A stretch of 64,000 nucleotides of DNA, from the NCBI GenBank assembly GCA_011033025.1, contig WFMF01000549.1, positions 46,207 to 110,206 on the forward strand. The letters are read 5' to 3'. Each line of letters opens with the position of its first letter. Position 1 is the stretch's first letter. The notes under the pieces were generated by a model. That model saw only the letters and a list, made by a program, of their open reading frames with translations, was not told the origin of the DNA and ran no database searches. This document shows positions 30,883 through 46,300 of the stretch, piece by piece. The position numbers were made by a program, and so were the translations under genes. This stretch comes from Beroe forskalii (Eukaryota; Ctenophora; Nuda; Beroida; Beroidae).

Positions 30883-33800
30883 CTCAATGAGAGGTATAGG
30901 TGGTAATAATATGTTTTAAAGGCGTAACAATCCAGACTATACGATAGATAGGAAGGAATAGAAAAATAAAAAGACTTGGAAGAATTCATTGCGATAACAG
31001 ACACTGGCTAAACATTATTCAACAACGCACGCGCTGCAAACAGAATAATGCAGCTCATTTGAATTCGCAGCTTCAACTAAAAGTTCACCGAAAACAACTA
31101 GTACGAGTAATTCCGCCAAATTTGATGCTGCAAATACAAATAAGAAGCGGGTTTAGGCAGCTGAGCCAGGAACCTATTTCCTAATGAGAAATATCCAGCA
31201 CGGGCAGCATTAAGTAATTGTCTGGCCTAGAGCTGGTGGTATACTTCAGGTCGAGCACTAGTACACTAATGTAGTGACATCAGTGCCATAGAGGAGGATG
31301 GTAATTTAAGGTCGTTTATAAAGGGTGTTAGAGCCGCGCAGCAAATTATACTCAAACTATGTTAATGTACTGCAAATACTGAAAATACAAAAAGCTGTAT
31401 ATATTTGTGCTAGGCTACCGAATTTTCAACTTGAAATGTTGACAAGGAATCATGACATGAAAACCTTAGGGATCGTTCACATATTACGTAATCAATTTTT
31501 GGCCGATTTTAACCCCCCCCCTCCCCCTCGTAATCAAGTTTACAGTAGTTGTATTTGTTACAATAACATGTAACGTAATCATTTGGAAACACCCCTCCCA
31601 AATGTTGACATGTAATCATGAACGATCCCTTATTCAAGACTCATACGCATAGAAAGCTACGTATAAGAAAGCTGTAGGTTAGATAACAAATCCTTATTAA
31701 ACTTATAATCTTTTAATTTGTTCCCGGTATTTACTTATTTTCCTAGCCCTAGGCCTCAGGACGGGGATAAGCCTTTCATTAACTTATTAACGAACTTGCA
31801 ACCCCAAGAATATGGAGTCATTGGCGATGAAACAAATATGACCAAATCTGAAATACGCTACTTAATCAAACCCTTTTGTTGATAAGAGATAATTGAATTA
31901 ATTTATGATTCTAATAACTCTTATTCATGAAACAAATTATCTTCCATTTGGTAGTTTTATAGAATTCTGTACTTCGGCGGATTGAGGTTAACTAGCGTTT
32001 AATAGTCTATGTCAGCGACAGGTCAGTTATAACTGACTGCTAAAATAGGGTATCTGGTTTTAGATTAATTATCGTGGCACCGTGTGTCAACTTAAATCAT
32101 ATATCAATACAAAACTAGGCTTGTACACAGTACTTCTCAAAAGAAGAAGCGTCTATAAAAGCACACAAACACGCAATATCTACGCGGCAAAAGCAGCTTC
32201 AATCCCTAAAAACATCACTCAACAAATCAGGGCGGGTAGTGACCGGTTCACATGAATTTGAGGAAGGAAACTTCTCGAAGTTTAATACTCCCACAATTGG
32301 CAGTGGTCAATGACGTCACAATCTCTGCTTGGAATGTGACGTTGATGACGTCATACCTGATACCGTCCTATTTCCGGGTCGGGGGTAAAGCAGTAGCAAC
32401 TGCCAGTCTCAAACAAAACAATGCAGAAACTAGCGAGAACTCGGACTGAAGAAGTAGACACGACCATAATACAGATAATCACATGAAACAACTCCTATAA
32501 GAATAGCTGAGGAAGAGAAGACGTTAGAAATACGTCATCAACTCACCACTCTAAACCATGATAATGACGTCACTCTCGACTGCCTATCCCATAACCGTGA
32601 GCGAGCCACAAAGCAACATTATATATCATGTAATCGACGTGTATAGAGGTCAACCATCGATTATCCAGCCCGGTTAGAGTTCATGGTTAGGGTCTAATGG
32701 CCGTGGCATTCCGCCTAACTAGATCCAGTGAAATCTGGAGTTTGATGGGAGTTCATATCCCAGTGGTTGATATATTAGAATGTTTTGTATCTCGAGAACA
32801 ACGTCAGATATTAAACCTGCAGGAAACACCCAGGCCGAGGAAGGCGGCATTAACAGGGCAATTAAACGATTTATCTAAGATAAAACGCGCAGTTGACGTA
32901 ACAGAGGATATAAGCAGCTCAAGCTTTCGTGGAAAAGAGAGATAAATTTCTGACTTCCGGAGGGCAGCTTTAGGCAGAGGCTTTTTTCCGAGCTAGTTTG
33001 ATCGAGTAGTTTCCGAAAACGGTGAAATATGACGGAATAGACTTGAAACTTTGAGTAATAAGAGGATAAAGATTTGCGTAAACATTGTAATTTACGAGAC
33101 AAATATCTCGAAACTTCTCAGGATGGACGGAATGAGTCTTCAAATGATGAAATATATCCGAGCGAATGAAGTGGAAACATAGAGAATATACCCAGCGCAA
33201 TCCAACATATCCGAATATACTCATATATGCATGGTCCTCACTGGTCAACAACACGGAGCTTATGAAAGTACATGATTAAAGCGGTCCGTGCACGTAGTGC
33301 AGCGGTCCACTGAAAGCGGGATTAATATTAGTAATTGTGAGGAACTCTCCAGACCACGGCCATTGTGGAGCTTACCTACTCAACCCTTGCCGACAGAAAG
33401 TGGGCGGTGATATGTCAATAAAACACTGTTATAACGCATGATGATGACGTCATGTGGGCCCACTGGCAACTTGCTTGCAGCACATTTATAGTACATGTGG
33501 AGCAGGGAACGATAACCATTTCTATGTATTCTTCAGCTCATCATGACCGTACGGTGAGCGTGCGCTTTGTGATTAATATCATGACAAAGGCGGTATATTA
33601 CAGGCGACGCCGTATATTATTATTCACCCTCAGCGCTCCATGGATCGACCAATCAGGGCACGGTATCTTAAAAATCCAGTCCTCTGATTGGTCAAGCTTC
33701 AACGCGCCGGGGGAATGATAATTTGATGACAAAGGCAGTTTATATTATTAACGTGAGGGTAGCTAGTCTCCGAGCAGTGGTCTGTGGGAGCCTTGTAATT

Positions 33801-34271
33801 GGGGATGAAGTTCACTACCACGACCACTACAGGCCTCGTGTATACACTGGAGTAGGCTTTATACTGTACACTAAACACTGTACAAGTACTGTACTAAATA
33901 TACTGAACAGAATACACAAGCATAGGGCCTCGAGAGCCAGAATATTCTGTCTTAAAATGCACATTATGGGGCCTAACTTGGATATAGATCCCACAGGGCA
34001 CTAGGCAGCTGTTGTGGTATGGTTTAATCGTGATTATAATCTACATTATATAATCTTAGATTACCCTTGGCGGCATTGCTTATAATACACAAACAATAAA
34101 CAAGGCACCCAGCAATAGCCCACTTCAAAGCTACACGATTATCTAAGCATGATTATAATGGTATACAGACATAAGGTCGTTATGGGTTAAGATAGGGAGG
34201 CACACGGGGTATAAACAGGGCCATACCATGGATGGGATCCTGAATATACAGGACTCAGACGAACGAAGTGG

Positions 34272-34321
34272 ATTCAGGCCCTGGAACCACTAAAGATTCC
34301 TTATTGGTTCTAGGGCCTGAA
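34272..34321. repeat. Hairpin, 17-bp stem with a 15-nt loop
   Basis: TTCAGGCCCTGGAACCA pairs with TGGTTCTAGGGCCTGAA with one mismatch. The size resembles a miRNA precursor, but nothing else supports that. Confidence 0.6.
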
Positions 34322-35721
34322 ACAGAGTTTTCTGAACATCCCTAATAAGGAACCACCAGTGAACACAATAAACAGAAAACGAAAAGTAAAGTGAGACAAC
34401 TGATAACGCAAGATATGTGTTTTAATGCTATGGCGGATAAGAGAAACATCATTATCATGATTTAGAATGGTAAAATGATGAGGAAGGAAACGCCTCCACA
34501 CCCTCCAACGGCTCCAAAACGACAATGATATGAGAATTGAGGAAAGGAAAAGAAACCTTGAAAACGGTAAACGTATTTCTTCCATATGGCATATTTATGT
34601 CTGTGTGTTGGAACACTTGTACCCTGTTTTTACGTGATCTCACTACCACATCACTAGGTTGTTGAGAGATTGTGACGTCATTATCAGGGATTAGAGTGTG
34701 GAATTTACGACGTTATGAAGTGCCTACTTCTCGAGCACGTCTTTTGAACAAAGTTGTAAAGCGTGACGCACGTCTGTAATTACGCGTTTCAAACATAAGA
34801 GATATAATGGCACCAGATGTCTGTGTTGGTACAGAAACTGGGATGAGACACACACAAGAATCTTCTTAAATATACGGAAACACGACACGAGAGAGGTCTC
34901 ATCTCCCATAACGTCAGCCATGATTCCTCATTCTAAACTTTGATAATAACGTCGTCATAGTCTTGCAGCAACTCGTCATTTTGCAAGAACTTAGCTCAAA
35001 ATGCGTGGGTTGATCATTGTAAAGTGAATATGTTATGTAGACAGCATAATCATAGATATATGAAAGACATGAGTGAACAGGAGAAAACAAACGAGCTTAT
35101 ATATTAAACAATATAGAGAAGATATGAAACGGAATGAAATCAAATCGTCTAAACCGTATCGGTACGGTCAAAGTAAATTGGCGCAGTGTGCATTTGTAAC
35201 TTCTATGTGTAATTCAAAAATACGATATATATCGCTCGAAGATATTCAGATAGTTGGAGATGGATGCTTGCAAATGCACATTTTAACGGAATGAATCCAA
35301 ACAAGAATATCCATTCCACAGCCAAGCACTAAAATCAAGTGTTAAATATCATCAGTGAAACATTAGAGGTTGCAAAATGCGCAAAATATCATCAAGTGAT
35401 CTGGATCCATGGCGTCATTATCAAATTTCAGAATTTTAAGTTAGTGACAGCAAAATGTCTATTCTGGCACGTGACCAAAAAGGAAAAAGCATGGAATCAC
35501 AGACACATGTGTGTTAAACATCAACAATTTAATTTCAAACGGTGGAAAAGAATGTCAATATATCGCACTATAAATGCTGAAAATATGTTTATAAGTTTAT
35601 AAATATAGCTATCAATTCTTTAAAACAGCTGGCATTAAACACCCCGTAGGTGTGGGAAAATGACAGACGCTTGGAAGTGCCTCAAATCACCAATTCACCA
35701 TTATAAACCATGATTATGCCG

Positions 35722-35888
35722 TCACTCCGAACTATTATATTGAGACATCTTGTGACAAGTCACAAGATGTCTCAATTCTCACAGGGCGAGATAGCTCTCA
35801 ATTTATTGTTCACTCCGAACTATTATATATAGTTTTAGGGGGACAAGATGTCTCAATTATCACTGGGCGAGATAGTTCTCAATTTATT
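35722..35888. repeat. Tandem duplication containing a perfect hairpin
   Basis: A block from CACTCCGAACTATTATA to CTCAATTTATTGTTC is present twice. The first copy contains TGAGACATCTTGTGAC and its exact complement around a 2-nt loop (35741-35774). The second copy keeps only one arm. Confidence 0.75.
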
Positions 35889-38258
35889 GTTCAGAAAGCA
35901 ATGTGGAAACATTAAGTTTACCGCGTGTCATAATAAAATTCTTTAATTTGAAATTTCGCGGAAATTCATGAATACTGTGGAAAGGAACATCTGGATGCTT
36001 GGTAACAGTTCGCACAAAAATTTGAACAGGAACATTTTAATTGGTTAAATAGTCAACTCATGAACCGACAAATGGTTGAATAGTCGACTTATGAACGACT
36101 TATGAGCAATAAACCGACAAATACTTCAAAGAGGTAACTATAACAAAGCATGGTCAACAATTCATGATGTTTGAGTTGAAAACATTGAAATATAATATAG
36201 CATCGAGTGGACCATGACATACATTAACAAATAGAGGACTCACAAACTGTAATAAATTGAATTCGTTTAACGAACTGCGCTGATGATAAGGCGAATATAT
36301 AAAACATGTGACCGATATAGAACTTATAAATACCGGATAATAATTTGGCGAGTCATCTCCGGAGGACAAGTCCAGTAAACATATGACAATATAATATGCG
36401 GAGTATGGAGGCATGTGATGATTTACCAGTGTCACAGAGGCCTGTACAGCTCTCAGGGTTCATCAGGCCACGGCTCCTCTTGTGTTTTCTTATCTCATTA
36501 TTAAAAATGTATGATTTTATTTCCAATTAAAGTATAAAAATGATTAAAGAAGTAAAAATATAATTCTATTCTTGTCCTTGTCAGCGTCAGGATTATTACA
36601 AGAATTAGAATGAAATTATGTCATCGGTTAACACCAAATCAATAGCTAGAATTCAAATTTTACATGCTAGTTATCAATGACGTTTACTGCATGGATATCA
36701 AAGATGATTAGTTTCTTGATTGTGGGAACAATAATTTTGATAATAATGACCTATAAATAAATATAACTAAATCTATTTCATGATTCAAAATATATAAAAT
36801 CATCTTCCCGGAGGAATTGAATAAAGTTCACAATTATAAAATAACTGAGCGTCACATGAAATGAATTCGACGCGAATTATGCCATTGCCATAAAATTTAA
36901 ATTTGCAAATTAAATCGCATTGACAATAGACAGGAAAATAGTCCATGCATAAAGGAGACAGAGCAGAGACGAACACACACACACACACACGCACGCCATT
37001 GTCTAGCAATACCAAATATACACCAAGATATTTCACACACCCCTCTCTCTCCCAAGCAAAAGCTGCTAACATAGCTCAGGCGGATAGCAGTCGACAACAC
37101 ACCATGTAAACCTTTGATAATCCCGTCATTCTCCCCCGTGTGGTGTGTTAGTGCACTTATACCACGATTCATCCCCGGCCCTCACATACCCCGCGCTAAC
37201 CCGTACAATACATCCCATTGAAAGCCGAACAATAGGTCTCATATACGTTCCAGGAGATTAGATAGTAATAAATTCAGACCAGCGCATACATATGTATGCG
37301 AAACCTGTGCGCGAGAAGGATGAAAGGCGGGACAGCGTCATCAAAGTACCATTTTAAACTATGATGATGACGTCATTGCATCGTAAATCGTGCGCGCGGA
37401 GAATAAATTTAAGACGGGCTTATAATAGCGAGCGCGTAAGCGACAATGGTTGCTAATTATAATAGCAGCGATTATGCTAATTCATTAAAGTATCTGGGAG
37501 GCTCGCGACGAGTGTATCATGGGAGTGCTTATATGCAAATGGAGCTGTAATTCGAATTAAGATGAAATAATAAAATGTCGAAATATCTAGAAAAGAATGG
37601 AACATAGAAAGCAGAAATTAAGGCCAAGAATTATTACGGAAGATGATTATCAAAGGTTGGGTGAGAATAAATCAATAAAACTATGGGAAATCCACGTTAG
37701 GGCCAGAAGAAATTCAGCCCTCAAACAATCATAGATCACTAGATCAGGATGTATTGTGATATAGCAGATAGCCAGTAGTAAGGCAGTATGTAGATTGTAG
37801 AATGAAGATCCCATCCATCTTGAGATGGGCTATTGTTATGTAAATCCAGGGAGGCTATTATGCAAATATCCTGCAGATGGTGTGATCTGAGAGCTAGCAA
37901 TTACAGGAACTGGGATGTGGGATGATGGGTACATGTGAAGGACAGATGACGTATATCTCTCACACTGTGTAGCAAGGTATAAGCCTCCTCCTCCTCCCTC
38001 CTCTTCCAACAACTGGATGAAGAGAGACAGCATTATAACGAACACACCGACTGAACAGGGCAGACTGGGTGCTGTTAACGTACAAATTACTAAATTGAGC
38101 GGGAGACTAACGACGGCAGAGTGCTAGATCTTGGTATTCCCTTCCTCCAAACCATGATCTGATGTCAGAAACACCACTGTTAAAACATATGATTCTTATA
38201 ATAGAGGTGGGGGAGGGGCTGCCAATCAGGCTGGGGGTTGCCAATATATCACAGCAGA

Positions 38259-38350
38259 GCCTTAGTAGGGGAATCTACATGATCTCCATGTTAGTAGGGG
38301 AAGCTACATGATCTCCATGTTAGTAAGGGAAAGGTACATGATCTCCATCG
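38259..38350. repeat. 33-bp tandem repeat, three copies
   Basis: TAGTAGGGGAATCTACATGA followed by TCTCCATGT, three times with small changes. Confidence 0.75.
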
Positions 38351-39044
38351 TCCCAGGTATCATTGCAAGCGGCTGCCTGATACCACTCTTGCCCACTCTT
38401 GATATACCTGACCATCATGGAATCACCACCTCCGATACCACTGATGCTCGGGGATCTTCCATCATAGTATCAGTAGCTTCACCACCCTGATACCACTCTA
38501 TTCCCCCACTCTCACAAACTACGAACGCCACTGCTATCACACAAAGAAATACTAATTATTGCTTTATTTGAGCAGGTATATGAAATACGAGCCAGCTTGG
38601 TCCTGAAGAATGGGTGATTGTCATTCAAGCTTCCAAAGGAGCGAATGGGGAAGAAACAGTCGGGAATCTTAATCAGAAAATGGAAAAATCGCTGCCTCGC
38701 AGACACAAAACACATCACAAGTTCAGCAACACGGAGAAATAGATTCATTGAAAACTAGACAGCTTCAAATCGAACTGGTGCAAGCTTACTATGGCAAATC
38801 TCAGCACAGTGCAGGATTGGAGTACAAACTTAAACAACAATAAACAGACTATAATATTGGGAAATAATAAATAATATTATTCACAACATACAGGAATACT
38901 AATAGGTGACGACATGTAACTACAGGATCTATAATACGGATTCAGAACATAGCCTGGCACTCGGCCTTCCACTTAGCTATACCTGCCACTAGTCTTACAA
39001 CCAGCCACTAGCTTGAAGCCTGGCACTGAGTTGAAATTCTGTCT

Positions 39045-39738
39045 GGCACAACAGTTTACACATTGTCACTCTGTCTGGCACTACAATCTACACATTGTCA
39101 CTCTGCCTGGCACTACAGTCTACACGTTGTCACTCTGCCTGGCACTACAGTCTACACGTTGTCACTCTGCCTGGCACTACAGTCTACACGTTGTCACTCT
39201 GCCTGGCACTAAAGTCTACACATTGCCACTCTGCCTGGCACTACACTCTACACAGTACACATTGCCACTCTGCCTGGCACTACAGTCTACACAGTACACA
39301 TTGCCACTCTGCCTGGCACTACACAGTACACATTGCCACTCTGCCTGGCACTACACAGTACACATTGCCACTCTGCCTGGTACTAAAGTCTACACGTTGT
39401 CACTCTGCCTGGCACTACAGTCTACACTTGTCACTCTGCCTGGCACTACAGTCTACACGTTGCCACTCTGCCTGGCACTACAGTCTACACATTGCCACTC
39501 TGCCTGACACTACAGTCTACACATTGCCACTCTGCCTGGCACTACAGTCTACACAGCACACATTGCCACTCTACCTGGCACTACAGTTTACACATTGCCA
39601 CTCTGCCTGACACTACAGTCTACACATTGCCACTCTGCCTGACACTACAGTCTACACAGTACACATTGCCACTCTGCCCGGCACTACAGTCTACACGTTG
39701 TCACTCTGCCTGGCACTACAGTCTACACAGTACACATA
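39045..39738. repeat. 32-bp minisatellite, about 22 copies
   Basis: The unit is CACTCTGCCTGGCACTACAG plus TCTACACGTTGT. CGTTGT alternates with CATTGC, and some units carry an extra CAGTACACA. The array is open in several plus-strand frames only because the unit lacks stops; there is no sign of a gene. I see no exon edge here. Confidence 0.9.
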
Positions 39739-40194
39739 ACCTACAGACTACACTTGTCACTAAAGTAACCACCACTTAGCTTCGTGCCAATCAGCAAATT
39801 GTCAGGCAGTCTCCTACCTTCTTCCACCAATAATTGCGAGCTTTTAATCGCCATTCGCATACGACTTAACTATTTGAAAATGCAAAACATAAAGCAAAGC
39901 CTTATTGTAAAGAGCAGCTATAATAAAGATTGCAGGTGTTGTCGGAAAACAAGCGAACATATTAGTGTTAGTATAATATGACCACATATTAGTGTTAGTA
40001 TATGACCAGCTGTCCGAAGATTTATTAAAATTTAGCATAGAAAGTCACAGTTTCCAGTGTCGTAGCACTACGGGTTATACGACAAACATTAGACAACTTT
40101 CTCTCGACTTCCCACGATGCTGAATACTGCTGGCAAGGGGTTTTCAGCTTTTATCTCACGATAATTTACCTCACGGTACTGATCCTCTATCCTG

Positions 40195-40357
40195 ACACTG
40201 ACCATAACCATAACTTCATCAGCCAACACCCTAACTCCAGCCTCAACCCATTATGGGGTACTTTATACATCTCTGTACAGTGTCCTGAAACTATCCATAA
40301 CCATAACCTCATCAGCCACCGCCCTAACTCCAACCTTAACCCGGCTCATAATAACCC
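40195..40357. repeat. Two-copy duplication of about 98 bp
   Basis: ACCATAACCATAACTTCATC with CAGCCAACACCCTAACTCC recurs about 98 bp later with a few substitutions. Confidence 0.6.
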
Positions 40358-43300
40358 AAACCTTGGCGTCAATAGTAGTGATGTGAAAAGACGTTTCCTG
40401 ATAATACCCTGATAGGGTGTATTTGATATTATTTCATAACGCTTTTATTCCCGTGTATTCATTGCAGTTTTTGTAGTAGTTTATAGTACCATTATGATTG
40501 GGCTGATGGAGCATTCAGGCGTGTCTCATTGAACAACTTATATTGATAGTTTTAGGAGAAAAAGTAGCAACTATTTAGATGTAGGAAGAAACGAGAAATG
40601 AGAAACTTCCAATATGTGAACATCCAGAAAGTACAGAATGCGCAATATGTAATGACTAAATGAGCGCTGTTTTGCGTAAATAATGGTTTAAAAGTTGAAA
40701 CTTAGGCATTAGTGCAAGGTTACTTTACTAAGAAAAAACGTATGTAAACGTCGGTACATAATATATAAACAAACGCCACATACGGCGCAAGATAGTTAGG
40801 CGGTTGGGATTGATGTCATTATATTATTTCATTATTTAGAATAGTTAATATATCCACGATGTCAAGTCGTCTAAGTTCCTAGCGTGGGGTATAATAGCAC
40901 AGTAACAGCATCACAAAAAGCGAACAAATGGTGAATAAAAGGAAGGAACTTCCAAGAATTTGTTTCCATGATGACATAGGGATAGAAGAGAAAAGTAACA
41001 GAAGATGAATGGGTAGAGAAGCTACACTCGCACCATAATTATAAATATGGAATTGAATAAATCCATTAGCTCATAACAATGATAATAAAGTATTACAATT
41101 AATGTCGCCCTGAAGTTACCTTGAATGGCAATTATTCCAGTAATTAAAACGAGGAACCAGGCTTAACTCAATACCTCATTTGTAGACAATAATGGATTGT
41201 TGATTATGTGATTGCTATGGGCTTATGGGTAGCGCGCGAATTAAAGGCGGTTCAGAATGTAGTAATTGATCTGATTACTTATAATAATTGGTGACGTCAC
41301 TCCAAACTTAATTGAGTAATTGAGAAATCGTCTGATAAACTGGCTTTGTGAGGGTGAGTCGGAAACGTTCTTTGATACGAAAAATCCTATTAAATATCAG
41401 GATTTTTCAAATATAATTTGATAATCGTTGTCAGCTGGGGACACATCTCTAAATGTGACATAACAAGCAATAAGCTTTTCTTAAAGCAGCATCGAATTTA
41501 AATCAACCCGCAAACGACCAACAAATCCACATTGAATAAATGAATATTTTCATTTTCACAACATATTATGGGCACACTCACACCAATCATAATTTAACTG
41601 TTACGTTGCTCATTCCTCACATTTATAATGTTGTTCCACTGCTGCTTCTAGTAGCTGCTGAGCACGCAAAAATGCAAATATTGCAGCAAAAAATGCTGCA
41701 AACGCCCCGCGCGCGCGCTAAAATATAACCCGCAAAATATTCAAATATATATATTTTAAAGTACCAACGAACAACATTCAAAATAAAATATATATTATAT
41801 TCAAACAATAATAAATAAATACGTGTATGAAGGAGGTTAAAGTGTACCTGAAGAAGGCTTTGCAGTTGTCAACGGTCCGTACACAGGCGCTGATAGGAGT
41901 TTAAAGAGAAGCGACCTATTAATACATTAATAAATATTATATAAATATAAAGTTCTAGCTTTCTAGTAATAAAAAATGAGAATATGACGTGTCAACGTGG
42001 CTTGGAACTTTCAGTTGATGACGTTAAGCCGTCTATGAATTCGGCATGGCTTGATAATATGTTAAATTGATTGTATATTGGGTGTATTTTAACATTATAA
42101 ACTCAGAAATTACTTTACATAATTAAATTTTAGGAAACTTCATCTTTTGTCGAGAAACAAGGTTTTTTATAACCCACGATGAAATGTTTTTGTGTGGTCT
42201 TTGAAATCTCCTAATAAATGACTCGTTCCAATTGGGCAACTCACAATAACAAACTCTGTAGAAAGATGAATATAATCAAGAGCAAGCAATATACTGAGAT
42301 CGAACAATATTCCACGGAGATTAGAAGTAGGAATAAAAGTAAAACCTTCACAATAAAAGAGAGAAGAGAGAAGATACATCTCTCGTATTTCTCAAGAATC
42401 GAACCAATACCCTCTCTCTCACACAGACACATTCTGATTCACCACAATCTGAGTACATTATGCAGCCATACACACGCCGTATAGATTGCACATATTATGT
42501 GGCTGTACTATAAGCCGAAATATATATAAACCTTTCGGCTTTCACATTGTACCGATAACAGGAGGCTAGAATAAAATCTGATGATGACAGAGTAATTTGA
42601 GACGACGAAAATCGCATGATTTTCGAAACTTTTCTCCGATAGCCACTCGTGTAGATGAGGAAATATATAACTTTAGCTTTAAGTAAGCGTTATGATGCAT
42701 ATCTGTGGAAATGAGGCGAGGGCCGGGGCGTAGCCGAGTCTTATAAGCACAATATGCCAATTGAGTATTGTTATAACTAATATTGTAGGGTTCAGAGAAC
42801 TTTTGTACTGCAAAAAGTAAAGGAATTTAATAAAACCAGAACAACCACCTTCGAACACTCCGTGCCGCGCGAAATTGAACTTTCAGACCATTTCAGAGCA
42901 AAGACTTTCTCGGATCTGAAATAAAATTTGGTGATAAACAGCACTTCACTTCTATAACACTGAGGTTTTTTGTCGAAAAACCGCAGGAACTCTCCCAGTA
43001 ACATAATTCATTACTACAAGCAACATGGATCGCTAATAGGAGCAATTGTTTACTGCCATATTGCTCTCTGGAGAAGTTAAAGTAGCCTCGAATCAGGAAA
43101 ACGTAGGCGGTTATAGGTGACGCCAACATCATGAGTTAGAATGGTGGTTTAAGTGACGTTTCACCGCCTGCCGGTGCGTAGAAAGCAGTGCTATTTAGCG
43201 GGGTGTACAGGGGCCAGATCATGATTCCATACTTTTACATGTAATACCCAGTGATATCATCAAAAACCAATTTAAACCATGATAGTGACATCAGAGGAAA

Positions 43301-46300
43301 GCCTAATACTTTCACTCGTACGAAAAGCAGCATATAGGGCCACAGAGCCCTTTTAAATTGGGCGGCAATATTCTATCTCAGTTATTTCGCAGCAATATTC
43401 GCAGCAATATTCTATTGATTCGATCTTCTATGGATAAATAATCTGCAGATTGATCCTTGATAATCAAAGTTCAACGATAATTCACGGTGGAGTTGGTCTA
43501 AAAGTTAATCAATCCAAGAGCCTTTATGTTAATTTGTTAATTTCGAAATGTCAAATTCAAATTAACGTCAGGAGTGGTTGATAATTCGAGTAGCAGAAAA
43601 GAGAAATTGCCTTTTTATAGCAAGATTGCCTCTGAAAGTGCCTCAAAATACTAGTTTAGTGCCTAAGGAATTCTGCTAAACAGCCAACTGTGAAAATGCA
43701 TAAGCAACGAAAACCAGCGCGTATCACTGAATAGCAACATCGCAGATGTTCTTAAAGTTTATTATTATCAAATATATGAACAAAACAAAGCTGGATATCG
43801 CTGATATAGATGCACTGGGATATTAGATATCTTACTTGCGACTCATATGACGTCATCATCATAGCTTGAAATGGTAAACTGACGACGTTGCAGCAGCTGT
43901 TTTTCGAATGCGGAGTTGCGCCACACAACATGCACGGTAGCAATATGTGTTCAGTGAAATAGAGCTATTCTTCTGGGAAATCTATGCTATTTATAACACA
44001 GTTCACTCGTATATGCCACTGTTCAGCGTGCATATTACAAGCTCTTAAAATATGCATATCTTAAGGGGTGGGCAATTTTCCGAAACCCAGATCGGAGAAT
44101 TGGGGTATTCTACAGATCTAAGAGTCAGAGACTACGGCGATGCCCACTTAGTTGGCTAAAATAAAGTCTTCTCCCACTCGCTCATGATCTCCCAAGATGT
44201 AGATACTCAGTGGTTATTGACAGGGTGTACTTGGACTTAGGAGAGGCAATCGTAGAATCTCTAATTCTCTTCAACTGCGCGATATAATTGCTGCATTTGG
44301 ATGAGAAAGAGTGCTTTTGCTCAGATTCATCATTTTTAGCCAAAAAAGGCTTATTAAACGGCCAAATAAATGAGTATTACAGCCCAATAATCTTTGGACT
44401 GTTATGAGCGCAGAAAAAGGGCTTACATAAAGAATCCAAAATTTGAGTCTCCAATCAAAGGCGAAACAGCAACGTGACTGATTCTATTTTCACGACAAAA
44501 AAAATGTGGAATGTGGATGTAACAAAAAGATATGGATGTAACAAAAAGATACGGATGGATCGGACTACAATACTTCAGTACTGTAGTTCGTAGATTAAAA
44601 TACCAGAGAGTATTTGTTATTTTTTATAGAGCAAAGGATGACACATGACACTACAGATTGCAGACAGCAGGGAGGCTGGAGACACATTATCACAGACAAC
44701 AGTGTAATCCAAATCTACTGTGCATTGCAGAGGACTCATGAGCAATGCTCAGTAGAGTCCTCGATCCTATGCAGTAGGCGTTGCTAGAGCGTGCACAGCA
44801 GTAATAAGATGTTGACATTGATGTCATTATCAAGGTTCAGAATGGGGAATTGATCACTTCGAGCGTCCCATTTTTGGGCACAGCAACGGGCAAATACACT
44901 CCATTTTGTCCCGGGAAGATCAATCATCAAGCTACATGGATGAATGGACACACTGACAATGTTGTCACACTTCAATGACTGAGACAGGCAGTACAAACAC
45001 CTTGGTGTGACGTCAAGTATAAATTAAATACTCAATTGACATCGGACAGCGATCTCGAGAATTGATCCTAAACAATATTGGATCCCCGAAGTGGTTGTCA
45101 TACTGAATTTGAAAGGGTTTAATGTCAAGATAGGAAACTTAGATCGATATCTACCCCATACTCCTATGCAGAGAAAGCATCTACCAAAGGAATACCAAAG
45201 TGGAGGGAGGGCACCCTGCACTGAACGATATCGCAGAACGAATTGGGTTTAATAGCAACGCATACACTTGAACATTGAACAACGGTGGTGTACAGCAGTA
45301 ATACAAAGTGCAAAGTACTATCTGAATAATTATCAGCTGTATAAGAAGTAATTTATTCTAATTGCGCAGGTCTATTGCTAACAATTATATATCTCTTGAT
45401 AACAAAGCAGCTTGTACCTCTGAATACTGATTAGAGAATTGGTATGAATTGAATGCCAGGTCTAAACACAGAGTTCACATCGCACATGAATGTGAAGACT
45501 CAGTTGTTGTTTGCTTGAATTGTGGCTGATCTATTGTACTGTTAAAATTAGTTAAAACAGTGCTTTCGGACTTAATTGAATTTATCAAGAGATACCGTAG
45601 ATCGATAATTTGATTATTTTGACTATTGAGTTGACAAGGCGAGGAACAATTACCAACATAATACCAGTGCACAAGAGGTGCCTACAAACATAAACGCGTC
45701 AAAACATTCCTGGCATTTCATTCCAACAGGCACATTATAAACCTACAAATGTTTTCCACGGTAGACGACTGAGATTGACGTCATTATCATGATTTAGAAT
45801 GTTAAATTGTCAATATTAAACCGCCTACATTCCGACACATCTGCCAGGTAGAGTTGTTGTATACCTCCGAAATAATACTATGTGTTGAGATGTGGCACCT
45901 GTTGAGGACCAAGACATATCCCATTTTCAACAGTTTCTATGTACATGGCCTGACACTGACCAGGACACCCCTGCTGCTTGTCCAAGTCCTAACAACTTGT
46001 CCAAGTCCTAAAAACAGCCCATTAACAAACAAAAATATATAGACAAAAATACAATAATAAAAACAAAACACTTTTTCTCAAACACTATAGTTCTGACTTC
46101 AGTGTCTCTAAGCGCCTCGAACTGAAGCAATTGTACATAATTGGTCTGCAAGGTCGACTCATACATTGGCACTCACTGTACTTTACACAGCCAGAATTGA
46201 ACGGCGGCGTATAAACTTGCCCGTACGATCTCCAAATCATCAAGACAATTGACATTGACCAATCAGTGCAGCAGTGTGCAAGTTTACGATCAACTTGAGC

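Noticed and set aside
39013-39779. Repeat protein (HCHSAWHYS repeats)
   Set aside because: The 32-bp minisatellite is open in several frames because the unit lacks stops; frames interchange and no gene signals exist.
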